In this document: one piece after another, positions 8,603-17,649 of the stretch | Layout: the number at the start of each line of letters is the position of its first letter | How positions within the stretch are numbered: the first letter of the stretch is position 1 | Assembly (NCBI RefSeq): GCF_012584455.1 | Contig: NZ_JABAEB010000020.1 | Location: forward strand, 1-57,588 | Reading direction: 5' to 3' | Origin: Shewanella oncorhynchi | GTDB taxonomy: Bacteria > Pseudomonadota > Gammaproteobacteria > Enterobacterales > Shewanellaceae | DNA length: 57,588 nucleotides | Program-made: the position numbers and the translations under genes | The notes under the pieces: model-generated | Seen by the model: the letters and a program-made list of their open reading frames with translations, nothing else | What the model was told of the DNA's origin: nothing | The model's database searches: none

Positions 8603-11002
8603 TCACACTTTTACCCGTAATAATCTCAGGCTATTACCGACCACAATCAAAGAACTCGCCGACATGCCAATCGCGGCAATATAAGGTGCCACATGACCAG
8701 TGACAGCTAAAGGCAAGATTAGGGCGTTGTAACCCAGCGCCCAAGCTAAATTTTGTTTAATAATTTGCGTGGTCAGTTTAGCGACCGCGACAGCTTGGGT
8801 GAAACGGGATAGATGATCGCCCAGTAAAATCAAATCGGCACTGTTTTTGGCAATCGCACTGCCACTGCCCATGGCGACCGACAAATCAGCCCCCGCAAGT
8901 ACTGGCGCATCATTGATGCCATCGCCAAACATCGCCACGCGAGTATGCTGTTGTAATTTCGTTACTAGGGCAAGTTTACCCGCGGGGGTTAATCCGCTGT
9001 GCACATCTTCAATTCCCAGCTCTTTGGCCAATTGATGCACATGTCCGGAGCTATCGCCGCTGGCGATACTAATGCGGCAACCTTGTTGCTTTAATATCTC
9101 AATCGTGGCCTTACTGTCTTGACGAATATTGTCTTGGATCTCAAAACTTGCAAGCACTTCAAGCTGCTCATTGGCTGAGCGTGCTAACCAAATCTTTTGG
9201 GTTGGGTCCTGAGTATCGACACGTGCACCAGTAAATACAGCATTACCAATTAAATAATCAGTCCCCTCGATACGGCCTCGAACACCAAAGCCGACTTCAT
9301 GGTGAACTTGTTCTGCGACCAAGGTATTATCGGCAAATAGGGCAAATGCAGCCGCAATCGGATGACGAGAGCCCGTTTCCAGCGCTGCGGCAATAGCTAA
9401 GGCCTGCGTCTTTGTTAAATCGGCCATGCACTGCGTTTGCCCGATAGAGAGCGTACCACAGGTAAGGGTGCCAGTTTTATCAAAGACCACATGCTTAATC
9501 TGCGGCAGTTTTTCAAATACGCCGGCTTTGCGGGTAATGATCCCAAGACGGGTAAAAATGGCGGTTGCACAGGTGACGGCGGTCGGTGTCGCTAGCGCTA
9601 AGGCACAAGGACAAGTCGCGACCAGAACCGATAGCGTTACCCAAAAGGCATCCTCTGGGGAAATCTGTTGCCAAACCAAATAGGTGATCGTCGCGATTGT
9701 TAGAATCGTACCCGAGAAATAGCGGGATAATTTATCGGCTAATAGGGCTATCGCAGGTTTTGTATTGGATGCCAGTTCCTGCAGTCGAATAATTTCAGCC
9801 ACGAGTTGGTCTTGCCCCAATGCGGTAACTTTAACTTTTATCGGTTGGTCGACGTTGATAGTACCAGCGTACACTTGCTGATCTTGCTGTTTTTCAATGG
9901 GCATTTGCTCACCTGTGAGCATAGCTTCATTGATATTTGTGTGGCCTTCAATCACCACACCATCGGCCGCAACCATTTCCCCTGGTTTCACAAGGATCAC
10001 ATCATTGAGGCGTAACTTTTTGGCCGGAATTTCTTCTTGACCATTTTCAGTGACTAAGTGTGCAGTGAGCGGCACCAATTTATGTAAATTACTGGAGCTG
10101 ACCGAGGCCTTTTGTCTTGCCTTTTGCTCGAAGTAACGCCCAAGTAACAAAAAGAAAGTAAACATGGATACGGATTCAAAATACACTTCGCCTGTGCCAT
10201 TCACTGTGGCAAAACAGCTTGCGGTATAGGCACCTCCAATGGCAATCGAAACTGACACATCCATATTGAGTTTGCCGCTGAGCAGGGTACGAATGGCGCT
10301 AAAATAGAAGGGTTGCGCCGAATAAAGCACCACAGGCGTGGCAAAAATCATGCTAACCCAGCGGAAATAGTCCCGATACTGCACGTCTAAATCGGTGAAG
10401 TAGCCAGTATAAAGGGCGAGGGCGAACATCATAACTTGCATAGTCGCAAAGCCAGCTAAGCCTAAACGCAGTAAAAATTTGCGACTATTGAGTTTATTGT
10501 TGAGCTCTTGTTCGTCAACTTGGTAGGGCGCGGCTTGATAGCCGATACGACTAATTTGTCCGAGAATATCGCTAAGTTTTACCTTGCGTTTATCCCAACT
10601 GATCATGGCGCGTTGGGTGGTTGAGTTGACTAGCACTTGGCTCACGCCCACAAGTTGTTTGACTTTGTGTTCAATTAACCAAGCACAGGCGGCACAGGTG
10701 ATACCATCGATGGAGAGTGACACTGATTCGACATTGTCCTCAGAATGCACAAAGTCTTGCTGCACTTCGGGCAAGTCATAGGCGCTAAATTGTGTTAATG
10801 CTTCGGGGACCAGGGCATTCTGTTTATTGCCAGGTTCAGTGCGGAACTTGTAATAACTGAGTAATCCCGCATCGACAATCGCTTGAGAAACCGCCTGGCA
10901 GCCAGGGCAACACATCAGTTCATCACGGTCATTAATGTGAGTCACAAACTGCTGGCCCGTCAGAACGGGCTCTTGGCAGTGAAAACAACTTGGATACGTC
11001 AT
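8603..11002 (-). CDS. ccoI: Cu+-transporting P1B ATPase CcoI (cbb3 assembly)
   Basis: This 799-residue copper ATPase supplies Cu to CcoN. In order: an N-terminal metal-binding segment with CFHCQ and CCPGC (typical of FixI/CcoI), a heavy-metal domain DGITCAACAW, eight predicted membrane helices, the actuator motif TGE, the channel CPC in VATCPCALALATPTA, the phosphorylation site DKTGTLT, and GDGINDAP. The extended Cys-rich N-terminus separates it from the CopA at 21666-24173, which has two plain HMA domains. It lies between ccoH and ccoS in the assembly operon on the minus strand. Confidence 0.95.
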   Translation of the reverse strand: MTYPSCFHCQEPVLTGQQFVTHINDRDELMCCPGCQAVSQAIVDAGLLSYYKFRTEPGNKQNALVPEALTQFSAYDLPEVQQDFVHSEDNVESVSLSIDGITCAACAWLIEHKVKQLVGVSQVLVNSTTQRAMISWDKRKVKLSDILGQISRIGYQAAPYQVDEQELNNKLNSRKFLLRLGLAGFATMQVMMFALALYTGYFTDLDVQYRDYFRWVSMIFATPVVLYSAQPFYFSAIRTLLSGKLNMDVSVSIAIGGAYTASCFATVNGTGEVYFESVSMFTFFLLLGRYFEQKARQKASVSSSNLHKLVPLTAHLVTENGQEEIPAKKLRLNDVILVKPGEMVAADGVVIEGHTNINEAMLTGEQMPIEKQQDQQVYAGTINVDQPIKVKVTALGQDQLVAEIIRLQELASNTKPAIALLADKLSRYFSGTILTIATITYLVWQQISPEDAFWVTLSVLVATCPCALALATPTAVTCATAIFTRLGIITRKAGVFEKLPQIKHVVFDKTGTLTCGTLSIGQTQCMADLTKTQALAIAAALETGSRHPIAAAFALFADNTLVAEQVHHEVGFGVRGRIEGTDYLIGNAVFTGARVDTQDPTQKIWLARSANEQLEVLASFEIQDNIRQDSKATIEILKQQGCRISIASGDSSGHVHQLAKELGIEDVHSGLTPAGKLALVTKLQQHTRVAMFGDGINDAPVLAGADLSVAMGSGSAIAKNSADLILLGDHLSRFTQAVAVAKLTTQIIKQNLAWALGYNALILPLAVTGHVAPYIAAIGMSASSLIVVGNSLRLLRVKV

Positions 11003-11024
11003 AGCGCTACTTATTTAACCACAA

Positions 11025-11504
11025 TCAATTCAGCCAAAGTTGGACGTGATCTTTTAATTCAACGCGTTGGTGAATTCGCCATTTACCGTCGTAACTTTCG
11101 AGGCGAACTTCCCAAGGGCCGGTTAGGGTAGTAGGAATGGTAATCCGATACACATTACTGGCATCGGCCGTAGCAGTGAGTTTCATATCTCTGTCGGCAA
11201 TGGTTGGATGATAGAACTCGACTTTCAAGGCGGCTTGATATGCAGGTCCCCCTTGCTGCGTCAGTAAAATCTCATTATTGGCTTGATCGAGTGAAAAATT
11301 CATGCCTATTTGTTTGGCATACTTCACTTTACTTAAGTCCATATTAATGGCTTTGCCATCTTTGTAGTAATCCTCGGCGACTAAAGAGTCCGAGTTCGTA
11401 AGGGCAATTTTTAGCGTGGTAAAACTTGCGACGACGGCACATAAAGGAAGAATAATTAAAAACCAAGGCCAGAACTGCTTATACCAGGCTTGTTGTTCGC
11501 TCAT
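11025..11504 (-). CDS. ccoH: FixH/CcoH family protein
   Basis: This 159-residue protein has one N-terminal membrane helix (WFLIILPLCAVVASFTTLKIAL) and a periplasmic Ig-like domain. VAEDYYKDGKAIN and GPWEVRLESYDGKWR are typical of FixH/CcoH, which helps mature the cbb3 oxidase. It begins the assembly group ccoH-ccoI-ccoS-TauE-like. A terminator separates it from ccoP upstream, so it may have its own weak promoter or depend on read-through. Confidence 0.9.
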   Translation of the reverse strand: MSEQQAWYKQFWPWFLIILPLCAVVASFTTLKIALTNSDSLVAEDYYKDGKAINMDLSKVKYAKQIGMNFSLDQANNEILLTQQGGPAYQAALKVEFYHPTIADRDMKLTATADASNVYRITIPTTLTGPWEVRLESYDGKWRIHQRVELKDHVQLWLN

Positions 11505-11564
11505 GTCAGATACCCATTCAAAAAATTTGCGCCATTTTACCGTTAAAAGACGGTTTTAGCACTT

Positions 11565-11596
11565 TAAAAAAAAGGCCTCGAAGTCTTCGAGGCCTT
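11565..11596 (-). terminator. Terminator between ccoP and ccoH
   Basis: The perfect stem AAGGCCTCGAAG/CTTCGAGGCCTT ends in an eight-T run on the minus strand. It splits the structural genes ccoNOQP from the assembly genes. Confidence 0.9.
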
Positions 11597-11614
11597 AGTG
11601 TTACTTATACCTAA

Positions 11615-12583
11615 TTACTTGTTTGACAAGCTATAAACATAAGCTGTAATGACGTGAACTTTCTCTTCACCGAGAACGTCTTTCCACGCTGGCATCACAC
11701 CTGCGCGACCATGTTTAATGGTCTCTTCGATCATGCCGCGGCTACCGCCATATAACCAAACATCGTCAGTTAAGTTAGGAGCACCCATAAACTTGTTGCC
11801 TTTAGCGTCCATACCATGACACGCAAAACAACCTTTCATGAATGAGCCTTGACCTTGGGCAGCGAGTTTCTCGTCATGCTCACGACCAGACAATTTAACA
11901 ACGTATTCAGCTAAACCAGCAATCTCGCTATCTTCGATTGGCAAACCACCTTTGGGTGGCATCATGCCATGACGACCTGCCATAATAGTGGTCTTAATCG
12001 TGGCTAATTCACCACCATATAACCAGTCACCATCGGTAAGATTAGGGAAGCCTTTACTACCACGTGCATCAGAACCATGGCACTGAGCGCAGTTTTGCAG
12101 GAACAAACGGCCACCCACTTTCAACGCTTCTTGGTTTTTCACTAATTCTTCTAGTGGTGTTGCCAAGTAAGCTGCGAAGATTGGGCCATATTTTTCATCA
12201 GCGTGTTTTACTTCTTGATCATACTGAACATAAAGACCTTCTTTTGCTGCTAGCTCAATCGCTGCGGCAGAATCGGCTTTAATGCCATGCTCTGTACCGA
12301 TACTCTGGTTAGAACTCGTCCAGCCTAATAAGCCTTTGTAGTTACCTAAACCAGGAAATAGTGCCAAATAGATCAAGCCAAACACGATAGTGATATAGAA
12401 CATATAACTCCACCATTTTGGCAGTGGGTTATTGAGTTCTTCAATACCGTCGAAACTGTGACCCATGGATTCGCCTTCTTTTACGTCAGTGGTGTTCTTA
12501 GAACACACACGCAGTAATAGAAAACAACCCGCGATCACGACTAACGAGAGTACAGTAATCCAAACACTCCAGAAGCTACTCAT
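11615..12583 (-). CDS. ccoP: cbb3 oxidase dihaem cytochrome c subunit CcoP
   Basis: This 322-residue protein has two N-terminal membrane helices and two cytochrome c domains with CXXCH sites CAQCH and CFACH. The paired downstream methionine motifs (GMMPPKGG, GVMPAWKD) are likely axial ligands. It passes electrons to CcoO and CcoN. The frame can begin with GTG at 12586, but the ATG at 12583 shares its A with the ccoQ stop (TGATG), which is a typical coupled start. A terminator follows. Confidence 0.95.
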   Translation of the reverse strand: MSSFWSVWITVLSLVVIAGCFLLLRVCSKNTTDVKEGESMGHSFDGIEELNNPLPKWWSYMFYITIVFGLIYLALFPGLGNYKGLLGWTSSNQSIGTEHGIKADSAAAIELAAKEGLYVQYDQEVKHADEKYGPIFAAYLATPLEELVKNQEALKVGGRLFLQNCAQCHGSDARGSKGFPNLTDGDWLYGGELATIKTTIMAGRHGMMPPKGGLPIEDSEIAGLAEYVVKLSGREHDEKLAAQGQGSFMKGCFACHGMDAKGNKFMGAPNLTDDVWLYGGSRGMIEETIKHGRAGVMPAWKDVLGEEKVHVITAYVYSLSNK

Positions 12584-12759
12584 CACTTATTCTCTCCTGA
12601 GTCCTTCGATACCTTGTTGACTTCCTCATCGGAAAACACAAGGTTAGCTGCTTCATCAAATGATTTTTGACGACGCGAGCTATATGCCCAAGCAAATATA
12701 CCGACGAAGGTCAGCATCACAATGATGGTCAAAATGCCTTGTAATGTGCCGTAATCCAT
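12583..12759 (-). CDS. ccoQ: cbb3 oxidase small subunit CcoQ
   Basis: This 58-residue protein begins MDYGTLQGILTII, has one membrane helix (TIIVMLTFVGIFAWAYS), and then SSRRQKSFDEAANLVF, as is typical of CcoQ. It stabilises the association of CcoP with the core. It lies between ccoO and ccoP as usual; its stop shares one base with the ccoP start. Confidence 0.92.
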   Translation of the reverse strand: MDYGTLQGILTIIVMLTFVGIFAWAYSSRRQKSFDEAANLVFSDEEVNKVSKDSGENK

Positions 12760-12770
12760 ATATTGCCTCC

Positions 12771-13397
12771 TTATTTGAGTGCGTGACCCAAAGACTGAAG
12801 ATATGCAATCAAGGCGTCCATTTCTGTCTTACCTGCAACAGCTTGCTGTGCGCCTGCGATTTCTTCATCGGTATAAAGATCATTACCTTTGTAACCACCT
12901 TTATGCAGGTTACGTAGGATAGTCATCTTGTCACCCGTTAGTTTGCCGTCTAACTTGTTTTCAGCTAACCATGGGAACCCTGGCATATTCGATTGAGGAA
13001 CTACAGCACGAGGATCGATTAAGTGAACTTCATGCCATTTATCGCTATAACGACCGCCAACACGTGCAAGATCAGGACCCGTACGCTTAGAACCCCATTG
13101 AAATGGATGATCCCAAACTGATTCGCCCGCGACAGAGTAGTGACCATAACGTTCAGTTTCTGCACGTAAAGGACGGATCATCTGGCTGTGACAGTTATAA
13201 CAACCTTCACGAACATAGATGTCACGACCTTCAATTTGCAGGGCAGTGTATGGCTTTAAACCTTCAACTGGCTCAGTCGTATCTTTTTGAAAAATCAACG
13301 GTGTGATTTCAACGAGACTACCGAAGCTGATAGCGATAACGGTAAAAATCGCTAACAAACCGATGTTTTTTTCAACTATCTCATGATTAAATTTCAT
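12771..13397 (-). CDS. ccoO: cbb3 oxidase monohaem cytochrome c subunit CcoO
   Basis: This 208-residue protein is anchored by one N-terminal helix. The single haem site is CYNCHSQMIRPL, with IDPRAVVPQSNMPGFPWL holding the likely distal Met ligand. The length fits the family. It is the second gene of ccoNOQP, 13 nt after ccoN. Confidence 0.95.
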   Translation of the reverse strand: MKFNHEIVEKNIGLLAIFTVIAISFGSLVEITPLIFQKDTTEPVEGLKPYTALQIEGRDIYVREGCYNCHSQMIRPLRAETERYGHYSVAGESVWDHPFQWGSKRTGPDLARVGGRYSDKWHEVHLIDPRAVVPQSNMPGFPWLAENKLDGKLTGDKMTILRNLHKGGYKGNDLYTDEEIAGAQQAVAGKTEMDALIAYLQSLGHALK

Positions 13398-13410
13398 CGA
13401 GTTTGCTCCT

Positions 13411-14844
13411 TTAAGCCGCTGTTGGTTCAGCCAATGCTGGCAATGAATCTTTAGAGGCTTTCACAGTACGGATCACGTTATATGCCATGATCAGCATACC
13501 GGTCAGGAAGAAACAACCGCCAAGGAAACGTACAAAGTAGAAAGGATAAGAAGCTTCCAGACTTTCAACAAAGCTATAAGTCAAAGTACCGTCAGCATTC
13601 ACTGCGCGCCACATCAGACCTTGCATTACACCTGAAATCCACATAGAGACGATGTAAAGTACAGTACCAATAGTCGCTAACCAGAAATGGACGTTAATTA
13701 ACTTGATACTGTACATACGGCCGTGACCGAACAATACAGGGATCAAGTGATACAGAGAACCGATTGACACCATTGCAACCCAGCCTAGCGCGCCGGAGTG
13801 AACGTGACCGATAGTCCAGTCTGTATAGTGTGATAATGCGTTAACTGTCTTAATTGCCATCATAGGGCCTTCAAAGGTAGACATACCGTAGAAAGACAGA
13901 GAAACAACTAAGAAACGTAACACAGGGTCAGTACGCAGTTTATGCCAAGCACCAGACAAGGTCATGATACCGTTAATCATACCGCCCCAGGAAGGTGCGA
14001 ATAGGATCAGTGACATCACCATACCTAAAGACTGAGTCCAGTCAGGTAACGCTGTGTAATGTAAGTGGTGAGGACCAGCCCAGATATACAGTGCGATCAG
14101 TGCCCAAAAGTGGACAATAGAAAGACGGTAAGAGTACACAGGACGACCTGCTTGCTTAGGTACGAAGTAATACATCATCCCCAAGAAGCCTGCGGTTAAT
14201 AAGAAACCTACAGCGTTGTGACCATACCACCACTGCACCATAGCATCGACAGCGCCGCTATACAGAGAGTATGACTTGAACAGACTGACTGGTACTGCCA
14301 TAGAGTTAACTATGTGTAGTACGGCAACGGTAATAATAAAGGCACCAAAGAACCAGTTCGCCACATAAATATGCGAAGTTGTTCGTTTGATAATAGTACC
14401 GAAGAACACGATAGCGTAGGACACCCAAACGATAGTAATTGCGATATCGATAGGCCATTCTAATTCAGCGTATTCTTTTCCTTGGGTGAAACCCATTGGT
14501 AAAGAGATAGCTGCTGACAGAATGATGGCTTGCCATCCCCAAAACGTAAATGCGGCTAACTTAGGTGCAAATAGTCGGGTTTGACAGGTGCGTTGTACGA
14601 CATAATAGGATGTTGCAAAAAGGGCTGATGTACCGAACGCGAAGATCACCGCATTGGTGTGTAATGGTCGCAAGCGACTATACGTTAACCAAGGAGTGTC
14701 AAAGTTCAGCTGAGGCCAGATTAACTGAGCCGCAATTAATACGCCGACTGACATACCAACAATACCCCACAAAACTGTGGTTAAGGCAAATTGGCGGACA
14801 ATGGCGTAATTGTAATCAGCGCCTGTTGGCTGGGAATGGTTCAT
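13411..14844 (-). CDS. ccoN: cbb3 cytochrome c oxidase catalytic subunit CcoN
   Basis: This is the haem-copper oxidase core (about 12 membrane helices). Visible ligands include H in RLRPLHTNAVIFAFG, WWYGHNAVGF and GPHHLHYTALP (Cu-B and active-site region), and H in GHVHSGALGW. It reduces oxygen to water with high affinity and pumps protons. The frame extends to 14889, but MNHSQPTGADYN at 14844 has GGAAG 7 nt before it (a second ATG is directly upstream at 14847). This gives 477 residues. Two FNR-type boxes lie upstream. Confidence 0.95.
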   Translation of the reverse strand: MNHSQPTGADYNYAIVRQFALTTVLWGIVGMSVGVLIAAQLIWPQLNFDTPWLTYSRLRPLHTNAVIFAFGTSALFATSYYVVQRTCQTRLFAPKLAAFTFWGWQAIILSAAISLPMGFTQGKEYAELEWPIDIAITIVWVSYAIVFFGTIIKRTTSHIYVANWFFGAFIITVAVLHIVNSMAVPVSLFKSYSLYSGAVDAMVQWWYGHNAVGFLLTAGFLGMMYYFVPKQAGRPVYSYRLSIVHFWALIALYIWAGPHHLHYTALPDWTQSLGMVMSLILFAPSWGGMINGIMTLSGAWHKLRTDPVLRFLVVSLSFYGMSTFEGPMMAIKTVNALSHYTDWTIGHVHSGALGWVAMVSIGSLYHLIPVLFGHGRMYSIKLINVHFWLATIGTVLYIVSMWISGVMQGLMWRAVNADGTLTYSFVESLEASYPFYFVRFLGGCFFLTGMLIMAYNVIRTVKASKDSLPALAEPTAA

Positions 14845-15001
14845 CATAATGCTTCCACTGCTTATTACTTTTACTTTTAGTAAAGACAAGCTTTACCTGT
14901 TATAAATGACATAAAACTCAGCCTCCCTATTAAGGTTGCTGAGCGATGTCAATGCGTTACCCTGCATATTTTTGCTCAAATATGAGGTTTCGCAATGATA
15001 C

Positions 15002-15015
15002 TTGAGCCATATCAA
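15002..15015 (-). promoter_or_regulatory. FNR/EtrA-type box 1, proximal to ccoN
   Basis: TTGAGCCATATCAA has one mismatch to TTGAT-N4-ATCAA. It lies about 158 nt before the ccoN start. Its centre is 43 nt from that of box 2. Confidence 0.5.
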
Positions 15016-15043
15016 AAAAGATACCAAAGAAGGGGTGTGGAAA

Positions 15044-15059
15044 GTTGATCTAGATCAAC
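15044..15059. promoter_or_regulatory. FNR/EtrA box 2, perfect palindrome between ccoN and the divergent lipoprotein gene
   Basis: GTTGATCTAGATCAAC is an exact match to the FNR consensus and fully self-complementary. It is about 200 nt from the ccoN start and 46 nt before the GTG of the divergent gene, so it could act on either promoter. Confidence 0.85.
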
Positions 15060-15104
15060 CTACGCCATAGAATGTTAACATATTGCATCATAAGGTTAAT
15101 CTTT

Positions 15105-15557
15105 GTGCTAACTCGTCTGAGTCCCTATTTATTTATCGCATTATTTAGCTTCAATCTCACAGCTTGTAAGGAAGATGCAAAGCAAGTCACACTTAAAAGC
15201 AGTCTTGATCCTTCACTTTGCCAATTTTCTAAGGGGGATTGTGTTAAAAAAGTTGAGGATGTTGAGCTCACTTTTCGCTTGTCACCAGAGAGTGCACCAA
15301 GCGAAAAGCCATTGACATTACAGTTGTTATCTTCCATGCCAATTTCTAATGTGCAAATCCGCTTAGAAGGAAGAGACATGTTTATGGGCGTTATTTCTGT
15401 AAATGTGAAGCAAACTGACGAAATGACTTATATCGGTCAGTTAGTCTATGGTTCTTGTAGTAGTGGCTACATGGTTTGGCGTGGCTTTGTGAGTTTTAGC
15501 GTTAATGGTGAAACTAAAACGGCTGTTTTTGATTTTCTCGCAGATGACAATGGTTAG
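15105..15557 (+). CDS. Small lipoprotein of unknown function, divergent from ccoN
   Basis: The product is about 150 residues with a short signal sequence and lipobox (NLTAC, Cys about residue 21). The mature part has Cys pairs (PSLC and GDCVKK; GSCSSGY) and beta-rich sequence. The region resembles the small lipoproteins that sit beside cbb3 clusters in Shewanella, but I assign no function. I chose GTG at 15105 over ATG at 15072 because AAGG lies 9 nt upstream and the signal peptide then has the usual length. The perfect FNR box lies just upstream. Confidence 0.7.
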   Translation: MLTRLSPYLFIALFSFNLTACKEDAKQVTLKSSLDPSLCQFSKGDCVKKVEDVELTFRLSPESAPSEKPLTLQLLSSMPISNVQIRLEGRDMFMGVISVNVKQTDEMTYIGQLVYGSCSSGYMVWRGFVSFSVNGETKTAVFDFLADDNG

Positions 15558-15617
15558 ATATATCTTTGAAAGTGCCTGATATGGATTTCTAAACATCAAG
15601 ACAATCAACTATACAGA

Positions 15618-17189
15618 TTAGTGATCCTTCCAGTTTTCTTTTACTTTGACAAAAATATCTACATTTTCAATAAAGAGCTGTAATAAGTGCGGATCAAAGT
15701 GTGTTGCCGCCCCTTTACGCATTTCAGCTAAAACCTCTTCTAAAGGCCAAGCTGTTTTATAGCAGCGGGCATGGGAAAGGGCATCAAACACATCTGCGAT
15801 TGCTACAATCCGCGAGAAAATGTGAATTTCGTCTTGTTTTAGATTTGCAGGATAACCAGAACCATCATATTTTTCATGATGTTGCAGTGCAATAATTGAT
15901 GCGGCCTTTAGTATTGGTCGCTCAGAATTTGCAAGAATTTGATGGCCAATCATAGGGTGCTGACGCATAACTTTCCATTCTTCGTCATCTAATTTGCCGG
16001 GTTTAAGTAGGACAGCATCGGGGATCGCAATTTTGCCTATGTCATGCATTGGTGAGGCACGGCGCAGTAAATCGGCTTCGTATTCACTTAAACCGGCGAG
16101 TAATGCTAATTGAGAACAATACTCCGCCATACGTTTCACATGATTGGCAGCTTCTTTCGAGCGGCTTTCAACAACATCACCTAAACGTAAAATAAGCTCT
16201 GATTGTGTATCTTCCACCTCCTGATTGAGCAGCAAATTTTCAAAGGCTATGCCCACGTTGATGGCAAAAATATCAATGAGTTTCTTATCAATATCATCAA
16301 TTCTATCAATACCATCCATATAAAGTAGATTGATTAAACCGCCTTTGGTGGGAAAGTAACCGATAAAACAATTGTCTTCATAAAGGCACCGCTGTTGGGT
16401 GAGCGCACTGCGCAGTAGACGATCAATATGTTCAGGTAGTTGCGTAATGTGGGATTTATTCGCAAATTGGCCAGTACCTGCAAGGATTTCTATATTAACA
16501 GGTTCAACATGACCACTAATTGCATCAATCGCATTACAAGTCAGCAGTAGCGTTTCTGAATCGAGATTAAGTAGAGTGGCCACTTGAGTCAGTAGCCCAT
16601 CGGCGAATTTATGTAGGGTGCGCAGTTCAAATAATCCTGAGGTGGCTTCTAGTACTCTTTCTAAGCCCTTACGGTGATTTATTTGGGTGCGCCTTGCTTG
16701 CTCGATTTCCATGATATCGCGATAAGAGCGAAGGGCTGAGTAGACGCTGGTCATCAGCTTACGGGAATCCAGTTCAGCTTTTGCTTTGTAATCATTAATA
16801 TCGTAATTGACGATAACGTCTTCTTCAGGTGCTTGCCCTGGCTGGCCTGTACGTAAGATCAATCGAGTGGTTTTATTCAATAATTCTTCACGGATCCACT
16901 TTACTAGTTCTAACCCTGCATGGTCACTTTCCATGACAACATCAATAAAGGCAATGGCGATGTCATGTTCTTGATTGAGTAATTCTTTTGCTTGTTCGGC
17001 ACTATAAGCATTGATAAAGGTGAGGGCACGGCCATCAAGTTTAAAGCGGGAGAGGGCAAGCTTAGTGACGGTATGAACATCAGGTTCATCATCGACCACT
17101 AATACCTTCCAAGGAATACCAGACTCTGTTGTCTCGGTAGACTTTTTACCGGAAAAAAGAGGGTTTTTCTTTGCAAGATCAATCAGCAT
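15618..17189 (-). CDS. Response regulator with HD-GYP domain (predicted c-di-GMP phosphodiesterase)
   Basis: The product has about 523 residues. An N-terminal receiver domain has VLVVDDEPD and the phospho-acceptor Asp in IAFIDVVMES. A middle domain of about 170 residues is DUF3369-like. The C-terminal HD-GYP domain has the metal-binding MHDIGKIAIPD, QHPMIGH, LQHHEKYDGSGYP (GYP intact) and IVAIADVFDALSHAR. The intact motifs predict hydrolysis of cyclic di-GMP. The frame opens at 17201, but ATG at 17189 has GAGG 6 nt before it. No histidine kinase is in the window. It is convergent with the lipoprotein gene. Confidence 0.9.
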   Translation of the reverse strand: MLIDLAKKNPLFSGKKSTETTESGIPWKVLVVDDEPDVHTVTKLALSRFKLDGRALTFINAYSAEQAKELLNQEHDIAIAFIDVVMESDHAGLELVKWIREELLNKTTRLILRTGQPGQAPEEDVIVNYDINDYKAKAELDSRKLMTSVYSALRSYRDIMEIEQARRTQINHRKGLERVLEATSGLFELRTLHKFADGLLTQVATLLNLDSETLLLTCNAIDAISGHVEPVNIEILAGTGQFANKSHITQLPEHIDRLLRSALTQQRCLYEDNCFIGYFPTKGGLINLLYMDGIDRIDDIDKKLIDIFAINVGIAFENLLLNQEVEDTQSELILRLGDVVESRSKEAANHVKRMAEYCSQLALLAGLSEYEADLLRRASPMHDIGKIAIPDAVLLKPGKLDDEEWKVMRQHPMIGHQILANSERPILKAASIIALQHHEKYDGSGYPANLKQDEIHIFSRIVAIADVFDALSHARCYKTAWPLEEVLAEMRKGAATHFDPHLLQLFIENVDIFVKVKENWKDH

Positions 17190-17309
17190 CCGATACCTCA
17201 TTCAAGTAAAAATAATGATCACATAATCAGTGTAGTAGACACATTTCAAAGCGGTGCAAAATCTTGCATAAAATAGCGAGGTGAGTGGTACTCCTTAAAT
17301 TACATTGTT

Positions 17310-17328
17310 GATAACAATTCTCATTTGT
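17310..17328 (+). promoter_or_regulatory. Candidate Fur box
   Basis: GATAACAATTCTCATTTGT closely follows the Fur consensus (GATAATGATAATCATTATC). It lies 42 nt before the mini-protein start at 17370. Confidence 0.65.
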
Positions 17329-17369
17329 GTATTCTATTACTATCAAACAATGATAGGGAGGGAAAGGGC

Positions 17370-17588
17370 ATGACTAATCGAATTAACTTATCAATTTCAG
17401 CACATAAATTGGCACAGCTAATACATGATGGACACATCTGCGCATCTGACTTCACGTGCTTAGATAGTCAATCGAAACAGCAAGTGTGGCAGCTATGCTT
17501 GATCTGTTGCAAAAAGCGTATTACTTGTCAGCAATGTTCATTTTCAAGTTGCGCTAAAAATCTGACATATCTTGATGCCGATAAATAA
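17370..17588 (+). CDS. Fur-linked cysteine-rich mini-protein
   Basis: This 72-residue protein begins MTNRINLSISAHKLAQLIHDG. A strong ribosome site (GGGAGGGAAAGGG) sits before the ATG. The C-terminal half has seven cysteines: one in DFTCLD, then LCLICCKKRITCQQCSF and SCAKN, which is a likely metal- or cluster-binding or redox site. I do not recognise the family. A candidate Fur box lies upstream and a hairpin overlaps its end, so it is probably expressed alone under low iron. The longer frame from 17325 has no ribosome site. Confidence 0.65.
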   Translation: MTNRINLSISAHKLAQLIHDGHICASDFTCLDSQSKQQVWQLCLICCKKRITCQQCSFSSCAKNLTYLDADK

Positions 17589-17600
17589 CATTATCGGCAT
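17575..17600 (+). terminator. Hairpin overlapping the stop of the mini-protein gene
   Basis: The stem ATGCCGATA/TATCGGCAT encloses an 8-nt loop and overlaps the stop codon. The following T-run is short, so it may be a weak terminator or an mRNA stabiliser. Confidence 0.5.
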
Positions 17601-17649
17601 TTGCGTTTAAGTATTATCATACAAGAAACTCTTATAATTCAGATGTAAT

